DNA of 64,000 bases from Bacillota bacterium (GCA_023418475.1 JAEZZO010000055.1:1-64000), one strand, 5' to 3'; counted from the stretch's first letter, positions 33,316-43,921 are shown. The notes: generated from the letters alone by a model not told the origin. Program-made: numbers and translations.

Positions 33316-35505
33316 TTATTGTGAAAAGCCTGATGTAGGAGCTGTAGTAGGTGTAGGAGCTGCGGTTGGTACAGGAGTCGCAGTGGGATTATACGTAATA
33401 GACTTCGTAATAGTTACCTCTTTTCCACCAGCATCTTTGGCTTTCATGGTAAAGCTATTGTTACCAGCAATAAGAGTTACCTCTTTACTCCAGGAACCTG
33501 CAGTTACGGCAATGGCCTCGTTATTAATGAAAACGGTTGGATTAGGATCTGTTAAATCAGATACAGTACCTGAAATTACAACTTTTCCAGTGACAGAGGT
33601 TTCCGGACAAACTAATACCTGCAATGTTGGCGGCATATTTCTATAAATTATATTTCTGGTTAATACAGTTGTTTTACCGTAGCTATTAATAGCTTTCATC
33701 TCAAATGTGTTTTGCCCTTCTACTAAGGTTAGTGTTTTTGACCAGCTGTTGTCACTCGAATTAAGCGGTAACAATTCTCCGTTCAGATAAACCTTTGGAT
33801 TTTTGTCGTTATCGTCTGACACTTTTCCAGATACTGTAACACTATTTGCTGTGCTGGAATCAGGATAATTCAATAAAACCAATTTTGGTGCGCCAACAAC
33901 AAAATTAATGGTTCTTATTATTGTAGTAGTTTTTCCTATACTATTAATTGCCTTGATTATAACGGTGTTTGTTCCTTCCTTTAAAGATAGTTCCTTGGAC
34001 CAGTTATTATTGGTTAAGCTTATCAGTTCATCATTGATATAGAGTTTTGGACTGGAATCATTTATATCAGTTACCCTTCCGTTGATTGTAACTTTATTGA
34101 AAGAACTTGATTCTGGGCAGTTGTTAATAATTATATTGGGAGCTGAGCTAGTGAAAATGATCGTTTTAGTAACACTGGAGGATTGGTCGTAGCAATTAAC
34201 TGCCTTAATTACAAAGGAATTTACTCCCTCCTGCAGGGTAACATCCTTAGACCAGGTGGTCAAATAAGAATTCACATTGACCCGTTCGCCATTAATATAC
34301 AATATGGGATTTTTATCATTTATATCAGTAACCTTACCCGATATAGTAACAGTTTTATTATTACTTGTTGCAGGACAGCTGCTTATTTGAATATTTGGTC
34401 CTGTTGAAATAAATACAATTGTTCTTGTAATAGTTGCTATTTTGCCTAAGTTATTTGTTGCCTTTATGATAAAGGTATTACTTCCTTCATTTAGTGTGAC
34501 ATTCTTGGACCAATTACCAGTATAAATACTTACGTTGATAGATTCATCATTGATATATAATTTGGGGGTAGTATCATTTGTATCAGTCACTTTACCGGAA
34601 ATAGTTACGTTCTTATTCGTGCTTGACGACGGACAGGAGTAAAATAGGATAGCAGGTGCATCGGAGGTTAACTTTATAGATTTATATATTGTAGAGGTCT
34701 TTCCGCTGGAATTTTCTGCTTTAATGACGAGTAGGTTCTGGCCATCTTTAAGAGATACCTCAGAAGACCATTTACCATCGTAAGAAACCGTCACAGGATT
34801 GTCATTAATATATACTTTTGGATTGAAACCATTATAAGCTTTTACTGTTCCCGAAACAGTTATTTTCTGATTGGTTGTTGTATTTGGGCAATCTGATACG
34901 GTCAATTGTACATCGATTGAGGTATCGCCCTGGTCTTCGTCATCATTGTCATCACCGAGAAAAGACATAACCTGTTCTGTGATGGAAGCAACAATATTGT
35001 CAATCTGAATGCTTTTCGTGTAGTCATCTAACAGAGTTATGGATCGTTTGGCTTTTTTAATGATATATTCGCCTGAAACTTTTTTTAACCACAAAGTACC
35101 TTTACACTTATATACCTCGACAGCTCTTTCATCATTGTCATCAAGAAAGCCTACAATGGTATACTCAAGAAAGTCCACCGGGGTTCCCAGGTTATAATTC
35201 GTTTTCAGCGAAGACTTTTTAAGCGGAGTATATACGACACCATAATATGCATTATCTGCATCATCATCATAAGCATCTAATGCTTCATAATAATCTGAGA
35301 ATGCTTTGTCACAGTTGACACTGCTGCTGCAAATATCTTCAAGATCTCCCCAGGAGGATCTTAAATCCATACAATCAATATAAGCGTCTTTTATGCCTTT
35401 TGATATTCGGGTAGATGCATCAGCGGGGGTAGTGCCGGAGCTGATGAGAAAAAATAAACATAAAATAAAGGACAGTGCTTTTGTAAAACGATTTCTTATT
35501 ATCAA
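33316..35505 (-). CDS. Secreted protein with six Ig-like repeats
   Basis: This is a 729-aa exported protein. A signal peptide (ALSFILCLFFLISSG, cleaved near ADA at about residue 30) is followed by a ~170-residue N-terminal region of unknown fold containing acidic stretches. Then come six tandem repeats of ~86 residues, each with a xSCPxxSxNxxVTISGKV start, a NPxxYINxE middle, WSKxVTLxEG and an IKAxNxxGK end. The C-terminus is Pro/Thr/Ala-rich (PTATPVPTAAPTPTTAPT). No LPXTG motif or membrane anchor is seen. Repeats of this kind are Ig-like (glucodextranase B-type) adhesive modules. TTG 35505 is preferred because AAGGAGG is eight bases upstream. Confidence 0.75.
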   Translation of the reverse strand: MIIRNRFTKALSFILCLFFLISSGTTPADASTRISKGIKDAYIDCMDLRSSWGDLEDICSSSVNCDKAFSDYYEALDAYDDDADNAYYGVVYTPLKKSSLKTNYNLGTPVDFLEYTIVGFLDDNDERAVEVYKCKGTLWLKKVSGEYIIKKAKRSITLLDDYTKSIQIDNIVASITEQVMSFLGDDNDDEDQGDTSIDVQLTVSDCPNTTTNQKITVSGTVKAYNGFNPKVYINDNPVTVSYDGKWSSEVSLKDGQNLLVIKAENSSGKTSTIYKSIKLTSDAPAILFYSCPSSSTNKNVTISGKVTDTNDTTPKLYINDESINVSIYTGNWSKNVTLNEGSNTFIIKATNNLGKIATITRTIVFISTGPNIQISSCPATSNNKTVTISGKVTDINDKNPILYINGERVNVNSYLTTWSKDVTLQEGVNSFVIKAVNCYDQSSSVTKTIIFTSSAPNIIINNCPESSSFNKVTINGRVTDINDSSPKLYINDELISLTNNNWSKELSLKEGTNTVIIKAINSIGKTTTIIRTINFVVGAPKLVLLNYPDSSTANSVTVSGKVSDDNDKNPKVYLNGELLPLNSSDNSWSKTLTLVEGQNTFEMKAINSYGKTTVLTRNIIYRNMPPTLQVLVCPETSVTGKVVISGTVSDLTDPNPTVFINNEAIAVTAGSWSKEVTLIAGNNSFTMKAKDAGGKEVTITKSITYNPTATPVPTAAPTPTTAPTSGFSQ

Positions 35506-35511
35506 CGCCAA

Positions 35512-35827
35512 TTCCTCCTTACATAATAAATAGGTGGTAAAAAATGTATTTTCTAACCAATATTATACTACGCATATGAAATTTTTGATAGTGGCTAGAT
35601 AAAATTAAATAAAGCCGGAGCAGTAACGAGTTATTACTATCTAATGCTATGGCAACTAAATGTAAAGAGAAATCACCTAATAAAAAGCTTTCACATAGAA
35701 TTAATCTAACATGCTACGACAGTATTGCCATTTCCATGAATTGGAGTTATGATAACAATATGGTATTATTTACAATTAAAATCAACAGGTAAATCTGAAT
35801 ATTAATACAGAAAGGCTTGGTGCCAAA
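35512..35827. other. Gap between divergent secreted-protein and symporter genes
   Basis: AT-rich intergenic region. On the minus strand a TATAAT box (35567-35562) could drive the Ig-like protein gene, but no good -35 box is seen. CAACAGGTAAATCTGAATATTAATAC near 35787-35812 recalls the downstream flank of family A repeats. Nothing else stands out. Confidence 0.4.
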
Positions 35828-37162
35828 ATGGAGAAGAAGGCTTTACAGACTGGCAGGATGGAGCGTTTATCCTATGCAGGTTTTTTCTTGGGGCAAAATA
35901 TTATTTATATTATACCACTTCAGCTTTTAACTTATTTTTATACGGAATATGTAGGGTTATCACTGGCAGATACGGCATGGCTTCTTTTGATAGCAAAGAT
36001 ATGGGATGCCATAAATGATCCAATCATGGGAGCAATTGTGGATAAATGTAATTTTAAAAAGGGAAAATATCTTCCATGGTTAAAATTTGCCACCTATGCC
36101 CTACCGGTATCTCTGCTTTTGATGTTCATCAATATCAATGGACCTTACCTTTTAAAGCTTTTTTACGCTTACCTTTCGTACATAATATTTGATATCGTTT
36201 ATACCATTTCAGACTCTCCTTTGTTTTCCCTGTCTACTGTTATGACAGGAGCCGCATATGAGCGGGACAAATTAATGGCTTCCGGAAGGCTTGCAGCAGC
36301 GGTGGCAGCAGTTGCCAGCGCAGTAGTTTTTAATATTAAGGAAGTGGCAGGCTGGACCGGTGCGGTTGCATTTTATAGCCTGGTTGCTTTTATTGTAATG
36401 CTTCCGCTGCAGTTTCAGGCTAAGGAAAGAATGAAGTATCAGAGGAGTGAAGATATCACATTTGCAAAAATATTTCGTTATTTATTTAAAAATAAATACC
36501 TTTTAATCTATTTTATCGGTTATATGGCAATCGAAACAACGAATACACTGCAGATTATGGCCGCCTATTTTGCAAATTCCAATCTGGGTGACGAGTCTAT
36601 GTATATGGTAATCATGGCGGTTTCAATACTTCCTGTTATTCTGGCAGCACCATTATTGCCAAAGCTGATTGCTGTATTCGGTAAAAAAAGGCTTACCGTA
36701 CTCTGCTCACTTATCACAATCGCATTATGCGTTGTGCAGTATGTTACAGGATACGGAAGCCTTGCGGTTTTTCTCACAATCGCTTCAGTCAGAGTGCTAT
36801 TTATGCAGATACCGATGATGCTGTACGGAATGTTTACGGCGGACTGCATTGAATACGGGGCCTATATCAATGGTGAGCGAACGGAAGGGATAGCATTTTC
36901 CCTGCAAACCTTCGTGACGAAGCTGGGAGGTGCCTTCTGCAATGCTCTATGTCTGGCTGTCCTTGGAATTTACGGATATGTAGGTAAAACCTCTGAAAAA
37001 AATATTGTGCAGACAGCTCAGGCACTGAACGGTATCTGGATTATAATGACTCTGGTTCCGATTGGGGGATATCTGGTGATGCTTTTTATCATGAGCTTTT
37101 ATAAGCTGGATGAAAAAAAAGTAGCAGCCATGATGGAAGAAAATCAAAAAAAAGCGCAGTAA
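35828..37162 (+). CDS. GPH-family sugar:cation symporter
   Basis: This is a 444-aa glycoside-pentoside-hexuronide:cation symporter (MelB-like). About 12 hydrophobic segments are present, with the family motifs KIWDAINDPIMGAIVDKC near residues 57-74 and FTADCIEYGAYINGERTEG near residues 337-355. It imports sugars or glycosides with Na+ or H+. It lies upstream of GH13 and GH3 glycosidase genes, so it probably feeds oligosaccharides to them. Confidence 0.85.
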   Translation: MEKKALQTGRMERLSYAGFFLGQNIIYIIPLQLLTYFYTEYVGLSLADTAWLLLIAKIWDAINDPIMGAIVDKCNFKKGKYLPWLKFATYALPVSLLLMFININGPYLLKLFYAYLSYIIFDIVYTISDSPLFSLSTVMTGAAYERDKLMASGRLAAAVAAVASAVVFNIKEVAGWTGAVAFYSLVAFIVMLPLQFQAKERMKYQRSEDITFAKIFRYLFKNKYLLIYFIGYMAIETTNTLQIMAAYFANSNLGDESMYMVIMAVSILPVILAAPLLPKLIAVFGKKRLTVLCSLITIALCVVQYVTGYGSLAVFLTIASVRVLFMQIPMMLYGMFTADCIEYGAYINGERTEGIAFSLQTFVTKLGGAFCNALCLAVLGIYGYVGKTSEKNIVQTAQALNGIWIIMTLVPIGGYLVMLFIMSFYKLDEKKVAAMMEENQKKAQ

Positions 37163-37168
37163 TAAAAA

Positions 37169-37206
37169 GCGCCCAGCCAATCGGGAAGATACATCAGGCT
37201 GGGCAA
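37169..37206. terminator. Terminator after the symporter gene
   Basis: GCCCAGCC (37171-37178) and GGCTGGGC (37197-37204) form a perfect 8-bp stem between convergent genes. Confidence 0.65.
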
Positions 37207-37236
37207 ACTGCCGGCTATGTGGTTGTCATGATACGT

Positions 37237-38172
37237 TTAGTTTTCAGGAGGATTATTCCGGTTGTCACTGTGCTCATCCCCCGGATATTGCTTACTGTCA
37301 GGAAAGCCGTTGTAATTATTATCAGGACCATAATAACTGTTGTTTGGAGGATAAGTTCCGTTGCTGTTTTGAGGATTAGAGAAAGCTTTCATGGCCGCCT
37401 TTCCCTCTTCTGAATTATGAGACAGGGTTCCGTATACTACATAAGTACAAGTGATAACGATTGCAATACCTTTGACCAGATATCCAGATAAAGGAAAGGA
37501 TGTAACGTTAATGATGGCTACCAGGATACTTGCCGTTACCTTGCCGTAAATAGCTGTTTTAATAATAAAAGAAATCTTAATCTCTGCATGTGAGATTGCG
37601 GCTGCAATCATACCTACAACTGAGTAAAACAGAGCAGCAAAGAAATAAACGCAAACTAGAAAAACATAGAGTAAGATTGCTGCAAATACTAGTATAAAGT
37701 AAAGAGATGGCATCAATGCGTTAATTATACCATTATCAAAATGGAAACTACGCAGATCTGAGAAATGAACAATCTGAGTTCTGCCATGCTGATAATTAAC
37801 CATATTGGTCTTACTGACCAGAATAACCTGATTATAATATTCCTTGATATCTGCCGAAGTAAATTCTCTGACAGAGGTATCCACTAAGACATAAGTATTC
37901 GCCTTATCTTCTTCATACCGGCCGTCTACGGTCAGTTCACCGTTAGTCATATCAAAAGCCGGAAGGTCCTCACGCAGATATTGCATAACTCCATTCGGTC
38001 CCGCAATAGTATAGAACATCGGGAGAATGGTAAAAAGGCTGGTAAACAGGACGAATAAAGAGACAAATCCGATAAGTCTGCCATTGCTTATCTGAGTCAG
38101 TCTGTAATATTGCATCGGTTTTGTGATGGCATAACGTATTTGTTCAAAAAAACTCAATTTGGTTTTTTGCAT
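37237..38172 (-). CDS. DUF1189-like membrane protein
   Basis: This is a 311-aa membrane protein. An N-terminal cytoplasmic segment (SFFEQIRYAITKPMQYYRL) is followed by a first membrane helix near residues 33-55, an extracytoplasmic stretch to about residue 155, then three or four helices. The C-terminal tail is rich in Asn, Pro, Tyr and Gly. The layout matches DUF1189 proteins of Firmicutes, which have no known role. GGGGGT precedes the start. It sits between sugar genes in the opposite orientation. Confidence 0.65.
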   Translation of the reverse strand: MQKTKLSFFEQIRYAITKPMQYYRLTQISNGRLIGFVSLFVLFTSLFTILPMFYTIAGPNGVMQYLREDLPAFDMTNGELTVDGRYEEDKANTYVLVDTSVREFTSADIKEYYNQVILVSKTNMVNYQHGRTQIVHFSDLRSFHFDNGIINALMPSLYFILVFAAILLYVFLVCVYFFAALFYSVVGMIAAAISHAEIKISFIIKTAIYGKVTASILVAIINVTSFPLSGYLVKGIAIVITCTYVVYGTLSHNSEEGKAAMKAFSNPQNSNGTYPPNNSYYGPDNNYNGFPDSKQYPGDEHSDNRNNPPEN

Positions 38173-38394
38173 TTCATTACCCCCAAGTGTTATGTATATA
38201 CCATAGTATATTTTAGTAATTAGTGTTTGTCAAACAAACTTTATCTATCCATTATAACAATAAAATGAATTTTATCGAAAATAAATACCAATCTTGTAAG
38301 TGGATATCAAAAAAATATCCAGGTGTATATAGAAGATACATGTTCTGGAGCGAAAGTTAAGCAGAAGGAGTGTTAATTTCAGAAGGAGATTGCC

Positions 38395-40296
38395 ATGAAG
38401 TCTAAATTAAGCAGAGAGAGTAAGATAAAAGAAATTTATAAAAATCCCATTGGACATGATATTATTCATAAGCTTTTCTTGCAGCTTAACAAGAAGGAAG
38501 CACTGATACATAATCCTATCATCGGAAATATAAAGATTGGTAGTATAGCAGGACGTATTGATAAAACAATGGGAGATGGTTTTACAGACAATTTGCTGAA
38601 TTTACTTGGAAGTGAACCGGATGTACCACAAAAGCCGGCAGTAAAGATAAAAAAAACCTGGTGGAAACAAGCAGTGTTTTATCAAATCTATCCCAGAAGC
38701 TTTCAGGATTCTAATAAGGATGGGATAGGAGATTTAGAGGGAATTATCAAAAGACTGGATTATCTGAAGGAACTTGGGATTGATGCGATCTGGCTGTCAC
38801 CGATATATGATTCTCCAAATGATGATAACGGTTATGATATCCGGGATTATCGGAAAATCATGAAAGAGTTTGGAACGATGGCAGATTTTAAGCTTTTACT
38901 TCGGGAAGTACATTTAAGAGGAATGAAACTAATTATGGATCTTGTCGTTAATCATACTTCTGACGAACACGCCTGGTTTCGGGAAGCGGTCGAGAATCCT
39001 GCATCCGATTACCATGATTTCTATCTGTTGCGTAAATCAAGTGAGAAGAAGCCGCCAAATAACTGGACCTCCTACTTTAGTGGTTCTGCCTGGAATTATT
39101 ATGAGAAGAATGAGGAATGGGGACTTCATCTGTTTTCAAAGAAGCAGATGGATTTAAACTGGGATAACGAAATGCTTCGAGAAGAAATCAAAGAGATGAT
39201 CCGGTGGTGGCTGTCTAAGGGAGTAGATGGCTTTCGTCTGGATGTGATAAACTATATTTCCAAAATGGATGGGCTGCCTGATGGTAATGAAAATATTGGA
39301 AAATTACTTGGTTATTACGGGGTTGAGCATTATTTCTATGGCCCAAGGCTGCATCAGTATTTAAGAGAAATGAAAAAGGATGCTTTTGAACCTTTCAGGG
39401 CTTTTACGGTGGGAGAGACACCCGGTGTGGGAATAGAAATGAGTAAACTGCTGACAGCTGATAACCGCGGAGAGCTGGATATGGTATTTTCGTTTGATCA
39501 TCTGGAAACGCCCGGACATCTGCGATTTGATGATTACCGTTATGATTTGAATTATTTGAAGGAATATATGTGTGATTGGATGGAGAATTACGGTAATAAC
39601 TGCTGGATGTCTCTATTCTATGAAAATCACGATAATCCGAGAATGATTTCCAAGATAAATCCTGATCCTGAATACCGAGATGTATTGGCAAAGCTTCTGG
39701 CTATGATACAGCTTACCTTGAAGGGAACTCCTTTTATCTTCCAGGGGCAGGAGATAGGACGGATAAATAAGCAGTTCCGCTCAATTGAAGATATGCGGGA
39801 TGTGGAAAGTATCAATCTGTATCACGAGCTGCTTTCCTCGGTCGATAAGGAAGAGGCATTAAAAAAAGTACTTTGCGGAAGTAGAGACCATGCTCGGACT
39901 CCAATGCAATGGACAGATGGAATTAATTGTGGATTTTCAGAGGCCGCGCCCTGGATTGACCCGGATCTGGAGGATAGGAAATGCAATGTAGAGTCTCAGT
40001 TAAAAAATAAAACTTCCATATTGCATTTTTATAAAACACTGCTACATATTAGAAAAAAACATCTGGTGTTGATTTACGGTAAATTTATAATAATTCAAAA
40101 AAAACGCAGGGATGTTTTCACTTATTATCGTAAGAACAAGGACGAAGCATTTTATGTGGAGTGTAACCTAAGCAGCGCAACCTTGAAAAGAAAGCATTCT
40201 GTCAAAGCATATCATCGAATATTATCAAATTATCAGGAAACCAGTACAGTGTTACGTCCATATGAAGCGAATTTGTATAAGGTGGATTTGTTCTGA
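38395..40296 (+). CDS. GH13 alpha-glucosidase with N-terminal extra domain
   Basis: This 633-aa intracellular enzyme is of the oligo-1,6-glucosidase type. The GH13 part starts at WWKQAVFYQIYPRSFQDSN near residue 88. It has DLVVNHTSDEH, DGFRLDVIN (nucleophile Asp), FTVGET (acid/base Glu) and YENHDNPR (third Asp), the four conserved regions of the family. Residues 1-85 form an additional helical domain that typical oligo-1,6-glucosidases lack. No signal peptide is present. ATG 38395 follows AAGGAG. A GH3 gene is located downstream. Confidence 0.88.
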   Translation: MKSKLSRESKIKEIYKNPIGHDIIHKLFLQLNKKEALIHNPIIGNIKIGSIAGRIDKTMGDGFTDNLLNLLGSEPDVPQKPAVKIKKTWWKQAVFYQIYPRSFQDSNKDGIGDLEGIIKRLDYLKELGIDAIWLSPIYDSPNDDNGYDIRDYRKIMKEFGTMADFKLLLREVHLRGMKLIMDLVVNHTSDEHAWFREAVENPASDYHDFYLLRKSSEKKPPNNWTSYFSGSAWNYYEKNEEWGLHLFSKKQMDLNWDNEMLREEIKEMIRWWLSKGVDGFRLDVINYISKMDGLPDGNENIGKLLGYYGVEHYFYGPRLHQYLREMKKDAFEPFRAFTVGETPGVGIEMSKLLTADNRGELDMVFSFDHLETPGHLRFDDYRYDLNYLKEYMCDWMENYGNNCWMSLFYENHDNPRMISKINPDPEYRDVLAKLLAMIQLTLKGTPFIFQGQEIGRINKQFRSIEDMRDVESINLYHELLSSVDKEEALKKVLCGSRDHARTPMQWTDGINCGFSEAAPWIDPDLEDRKCNVESQLKNKTSILHFYKTLLHIRKKHLVLIYGKFIIIQKKRRDVFTYYRKNKDEAFYVECNLSSATLKRKHSVKAYHRILSNYQETSTVLRPYEANLYKVDLF

Positions 40297-40390
40297 CGGT
40301 AAAAAACAGAGGTAATTATCAATAGTGTTTACCGGGATGGATGCCTGCAGCTTCGGATAGATGGGTTTTGTAGAAAGGGATGGTGCTTTT

Positions 40391-42865
40391 ATGGAAAAAT
40401 GGGGGAAAGATACTGAAAAAGTGAAAGGATGTCAATATTTCAAGCTGAAATCGAAGGAGCTTATTTCACAGATGACGATAGAGGAGAAAGCTGGTTTATG
40501 TTCCGGAAAAGATTGCTGGAAATTAAAATCGATAAAGCGGCTAGGATTAGATAATATTATGGTAAGTGACGGACCTCACGGACTAAGAAAGCAATTGGGA
40601 GAAAAGGATAATTTAGGAGTTGGATGCAGTGTACCGGCTGTCTGCTTTCCTGCGGCTAGTGCACTGGCCTGCAGCTTTGACAGAAATCTTACCTTTGCTG
40701 TGGGAAAGGCAATTGCGCAAGAATGCTTACAGGAAGAGATTGCAGTTATTTTAGGACCGGGAGCCAATCAGAAGCGAAGTCCGCTTTGCGGCCGTAATTT
40801 TGAATATTTCAGTGAAGATCCAATTGTATCAGGAGAAATGGCGGCCAGTATGATCCAGGGGGTTCAAAGTCAGGGGGTAGGCACTTCTCTGAAGCATTTT
40901 GCAGTAAACAACCAGGAGAAACGTAGAATGACGGTCAGTGCGGTAATTGACGAGAGAACTTTTCGTGAAACTTATCTGAAGGCGTATGAAATTGCAATTA
41001 GAAAGGGAAAACCATGGACCGTAATGTGTGCCTATAACAGGATTAACGAAACCTATTGCAGTGAAAATGAATATCTTCTCACAAATATTTTGAGGGATGA
41101 ATGGGGATTTGATGGTCTTGTGATATCGGATTGGGGAGCCGTTAACAAACGTGTACTGGGCATACAGGCGGGTATGGATCTGGAAATGCCGGGTAGCGGA
41201 GGAATTAATGATGGGAAAATAATAGATGCGGTAAAAGATAAGCTCTTATCTGAGCAGGAGCTAGATAAATCGGTATTAAGAATAACGGAACTAATACTGA
41301 AAGGAATGGCAGGCAGGAAAAAAAATTATCGCTATGATGTGGAAGAACATCATAAGCTGGCAGTTACTGCGGCAGAACAATCGGCAGTGCTGCTTAAAAA
41401 TGAAGAATATATTTTGCCGGGAAATATCAGACAAAAGACAGCAGTGATTGGTTCTTTTGCGAAAACTCCCAGGTATCAGGGGGCAGGAAGTTCGAAGATA
41501 GTTCCCGTCAAAGTTGACAATGCACTGGATGCATTCCGGTTACAAGGAGTTAATTATACCTTTGCAGAGGGCTACCGGCTGGGATACGCTTCCGACCGGA
41601 AACAAAAGGAGGAGGATCAACTCATAGCAGAAGCCTGTGAGGCGGCAAAAGACAAAGATATGGTTTATATCTTTGCAGGCTTACCGGAAGGTTATGAATC
41701 GGAAGGCTTTGACCGTGCAGACCTGTCCATTCCGGAAAGCCATAACAAGCTAATCAGTGCGGTAGCTGCCTGCAATCCAAATGTTGTAGTTGTATTACTT
41801 GGAGGGGCACCAATGGAATTGCCCTGGCTTAATAAGGTAAAAGGAATCCTTATGATGTATCTTGGAGGGGAAGGCTGCGCGGCAGCAGCTGTTAATTTGC
41901 TGCTGGGGAATGCTATTCCCTGCGGAAAGCTGGCTGAGACATGGCCAATTAAGATATCGGATACTCCGGCATATCATTATTTCCCGGGAGGCAATAAGAC
42001 AGTGGAATACCGGGAAAGTATCTATGTCGGATACAAATATTATGAGACTGCAAAGAAAGAGGTTTTATTTCCTTTTGGATATGGACTCTCCTATACCACC
42101 TTTGCTTATTCTGATTTACAGCTTGACAGGGAAAGCTGCAGCTATGGGGATAAGATTACGGTTTCCTTCCTGCTCTCGAATACTGGTAATATGGCAGCAA
42201 GTGAAATTGTATTTTTCTTTGTTTCACATAAAAATGATAAGGTGTTTTTACCCGAGAAGGAACTGAGGGAATTTACGAAGGTAATGCTGGAGCCGGGAGA
42301 AACTAGACGGGTGAGCATGGATCTTGATACAAAAAATTTTGGTTACTATAATACTATGGTGCATGACTGGTACGCAGAAACTGGTGACTATACAATTTTA
42401 GTAGGAGCTTGTGCAAAACAGTGCCGGCTGCAAAAAGTACTGCACTTAATTAGTCCGGATCTGCCGCAGCCAGATAGAACGAAAGTACTTCCTGCTTATT
42501 ATCATTTATCCTCAGAAGAATTAGAGATACCGGACAACGAGTTTGGTATTTTATACGGGAAAGAATTGCCGTTTCGTAATGTAATTGCGAGAAGGCCTTA
42601 TAATGACTGCAACACACTAGAAGACATCAAGCATACTCTAATTGGCAAAATTCTCATCGCTCTGGCAGGAAAGATGGCAAAGGAGACCACGAAAACTTCC
42701 AGGGAAGAGGAAGGTATGATGTTAGCAACGATGAAGGAGATGCCATTTCATTCTATGATATACACAAGTGACGGAGTAATGCCGGAAATAGTGATGAATG
42801 GAATAATTGATATGCTAAACGGACATTATGGAAAGGGAATCAGGAAAATAGTATTAAGAAAATAA
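40391..42865 (+). CDS. GH3 family beta-glycosidase
   Basis: This is an 824-aa glycoside hydrolase family 3 protein, probably a beta-glucosidase. Visible parts are SDGPHGLRKQ, SLKHFAVNNQEKRR, LVISDWGAVNKRV (nucleophile Asp about residue 253), VLLKNE at the start of the second domain, KLAETWP, and a fibronectin III-like region with FPFGYGLSYTTF and EPGETRRVSMDL. The last ~130 residues form a tail beyond the usual domains. No signal peptide is seen, so it acts in the cytosol. I preferred ATG 40391; an upstream ATG at 40361 would add ten residues. Confidence 0.88.
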   Translation: MEKWGKDTEKVKGCQYFKLKSKELISQMTIEEKAGLCSGKDCWKLKSIKRLGLDNIMVSDGPHGLRKQLGEKDNLGVGCSVPAVCFPAASALACSFDRNLTFAVGKAIAQECLQEEIAVILGPGANQKRSPLCGRNFEYFSEDPIVSGEMAASMIQGVQSQGVGTSLKHFAVNNQEKRRMTVSAVIDERTFRETYLKAYEIAIRKGKPWTVMCAYNRINETYCSENEYLLTNILRDEWGFDGLVISDWGAVNKRVLGIQAGMDLEMPGSGGINDGKIIDAVKDKLLSEQELDKSVLRITELILKGMAGRKKNYRYDVEEHHKLAVTAAEQSAVLLKNEEYILPGNIRQKTAVIGSFAKTPRYQGAGSSKIVPVKVDNALDAFRLQGVNYTFAEGYRLGYASDRKQKEEDQLIAEACEAAKDKDMVYIFAGLPEGYESEGFDRADLSIPESHNKLISAVAACNPNVVVVLLGGAPMELPWLNKVKGILMMYLGGEGCAAAAVNLLLGNAIPCGKLAETWPIKISDTPAYHYFPGGNKTVEYRESIYVGYKYYETAKKEVLFPFGYGLSYTTFAYSDLQLDRESCSYGDKITVSFLLSNTGNMAASEIVFFFVSHKNDKVFLPEKELREFTKVMLEPGETRRVSMDLDTKNFGYYNTMVHDWYAETGDYTILVGACAKQCRLQKVLHLISPDLPQPDRTKVLPAYYHLSSEELEIPDNEFGILYGKELPFRNVIARRPYNDCNTLEDIKHTLIGKILIALAGKMAKETTKTSREEEGMMLATMKEMPFHSMIYTSDGVMPEIVMNGIIDMLNGHYGKGIRKIVLRK

Positions 42866-43009
42866 TATTTTACATAAACTTCAGGCAAGGTTAACAAGGT
42901 CGTGATAGAAGCAGGGCGGAGGTAACAGTATAATAAAGAAGAAAATGATATAAATAGGAAAAAGAAAGTCTAACCGATGCAATAAGCTTTCGCTGAAACG
43001 GAGAAAACC

Positions 43010-43648
43010 ATGAACAAAGGCTCGCATATTTCATTAGCAGTTTACATACTGGAAAGAACGGACGGAATGCTCAATATACACAAAAGAGCATTTTTAATGG
43101 GGAGTATCATACCGGACTGCCTGCCTTCCTTTTTAACAACGCGTCATACAGTGACAGAGACCTTTGAGATTTTCAGAATGAATTTGTCAAAAACCATCTG
43201 TCATTATCATCGAAAAAAAAGAATAACAGCGTATTATTGCAGGCATCTAGGCATTATCATGCATTATCTTGCGGACTATTTTACCTTTCCGCACAACACC
43301 GGGTATTCTGGTTCTGTAAAAGAACATATTGAGTATGAAAAACAATTGGAACAAGAGCTTTCGTTACACCTTGAGAAGAAAGATCTGTGTATAAAGTATC
43401 AGAACAAGGAGGATGAGGTGGATAAAATCTGTGAGTATATCCTGGAACAACATAAAGTATATCTGGCCTTACCCCATGACCTAATTACAGATTGTAATTA
43501 TATAACGGAACTATGCAGTACGATTGCCATGCAAATACTTGCACAAGCATCATTTTCGCAATTAGCGCATAAGGGAGAAGAGATACAGGATGAGCCGAAG
43601 GAGCGGAAATTAGAAAAAGAAGAGAAGGAGAAAAATATAGCTGCGTAG
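43010..43648 (+). CDS. Zinc-dependent phospholipase C-like protein
   Basis: This is a 212-aa protein resembling the zinc-dependent phospholipase C/S1-P1 nuclease-like family. It begins NKGSHISLAVYIL and has FLMGSIIPDCLPS near residues 28-40 and IIMHYLADYFTFPHN near residues 83-97, containing clustered His/Asp metal ligands. The C-terminal tail is highly charged (Lys/Glu). No signal peptide is visible, so a secreted toxin role is unlikely. Its activity is unverified. Confidence 0.65.
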   Translation: MNKGSHISLAVYILERTDGMLNIHKRAFLMGSIIPDCLPSFLTTRHTVTETFEIFRMNLSKTICHYHRKKRITAYYCRHLGIIMHYLADYFTFPHNTGYSGSVKEHIEYEKQLEQELSLHLEKKDLCIKYQNKEDEVDKICEYILEQHKVYLALPHDLITDCNYITELCSTIAMQILAQASFSQLAHKGEEIQDEPKERKLEKEEKEKNIAA

Positions 43649-43684
43649 GAATTGTTTGAAGAGGGAAAATTTATACGATAAAGT

Positions 43685-43712
43685 AAAAAGGAGGCTGTGA
43701 AACCTCCTTTTT
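43685..43712 (+). terminator. Terminator after the PLC-like gene
   Basis: AAAAAGGAGG and CCTCCTTTTT form a perfect hairpin with an eight-base loop. Confidence 0.75.
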
Positions 43713-43921
43713 ATATTCCTATCATAATTAGGATTCATTTGTTAAAAGCCTGAACCTCATCTGAATCCTATTCTTATTATAATAATAATATACATTATTG
43801 GAGATATTATGAAAGTAGACTGGATATTTACTGTAAATATGATAGAATATAGGAAGTGAATCGGAAACTTAGTATGCAATGATAGAAGAAGGTATGAATT
43901 ACGAACGCTAAGGAGGGTATA

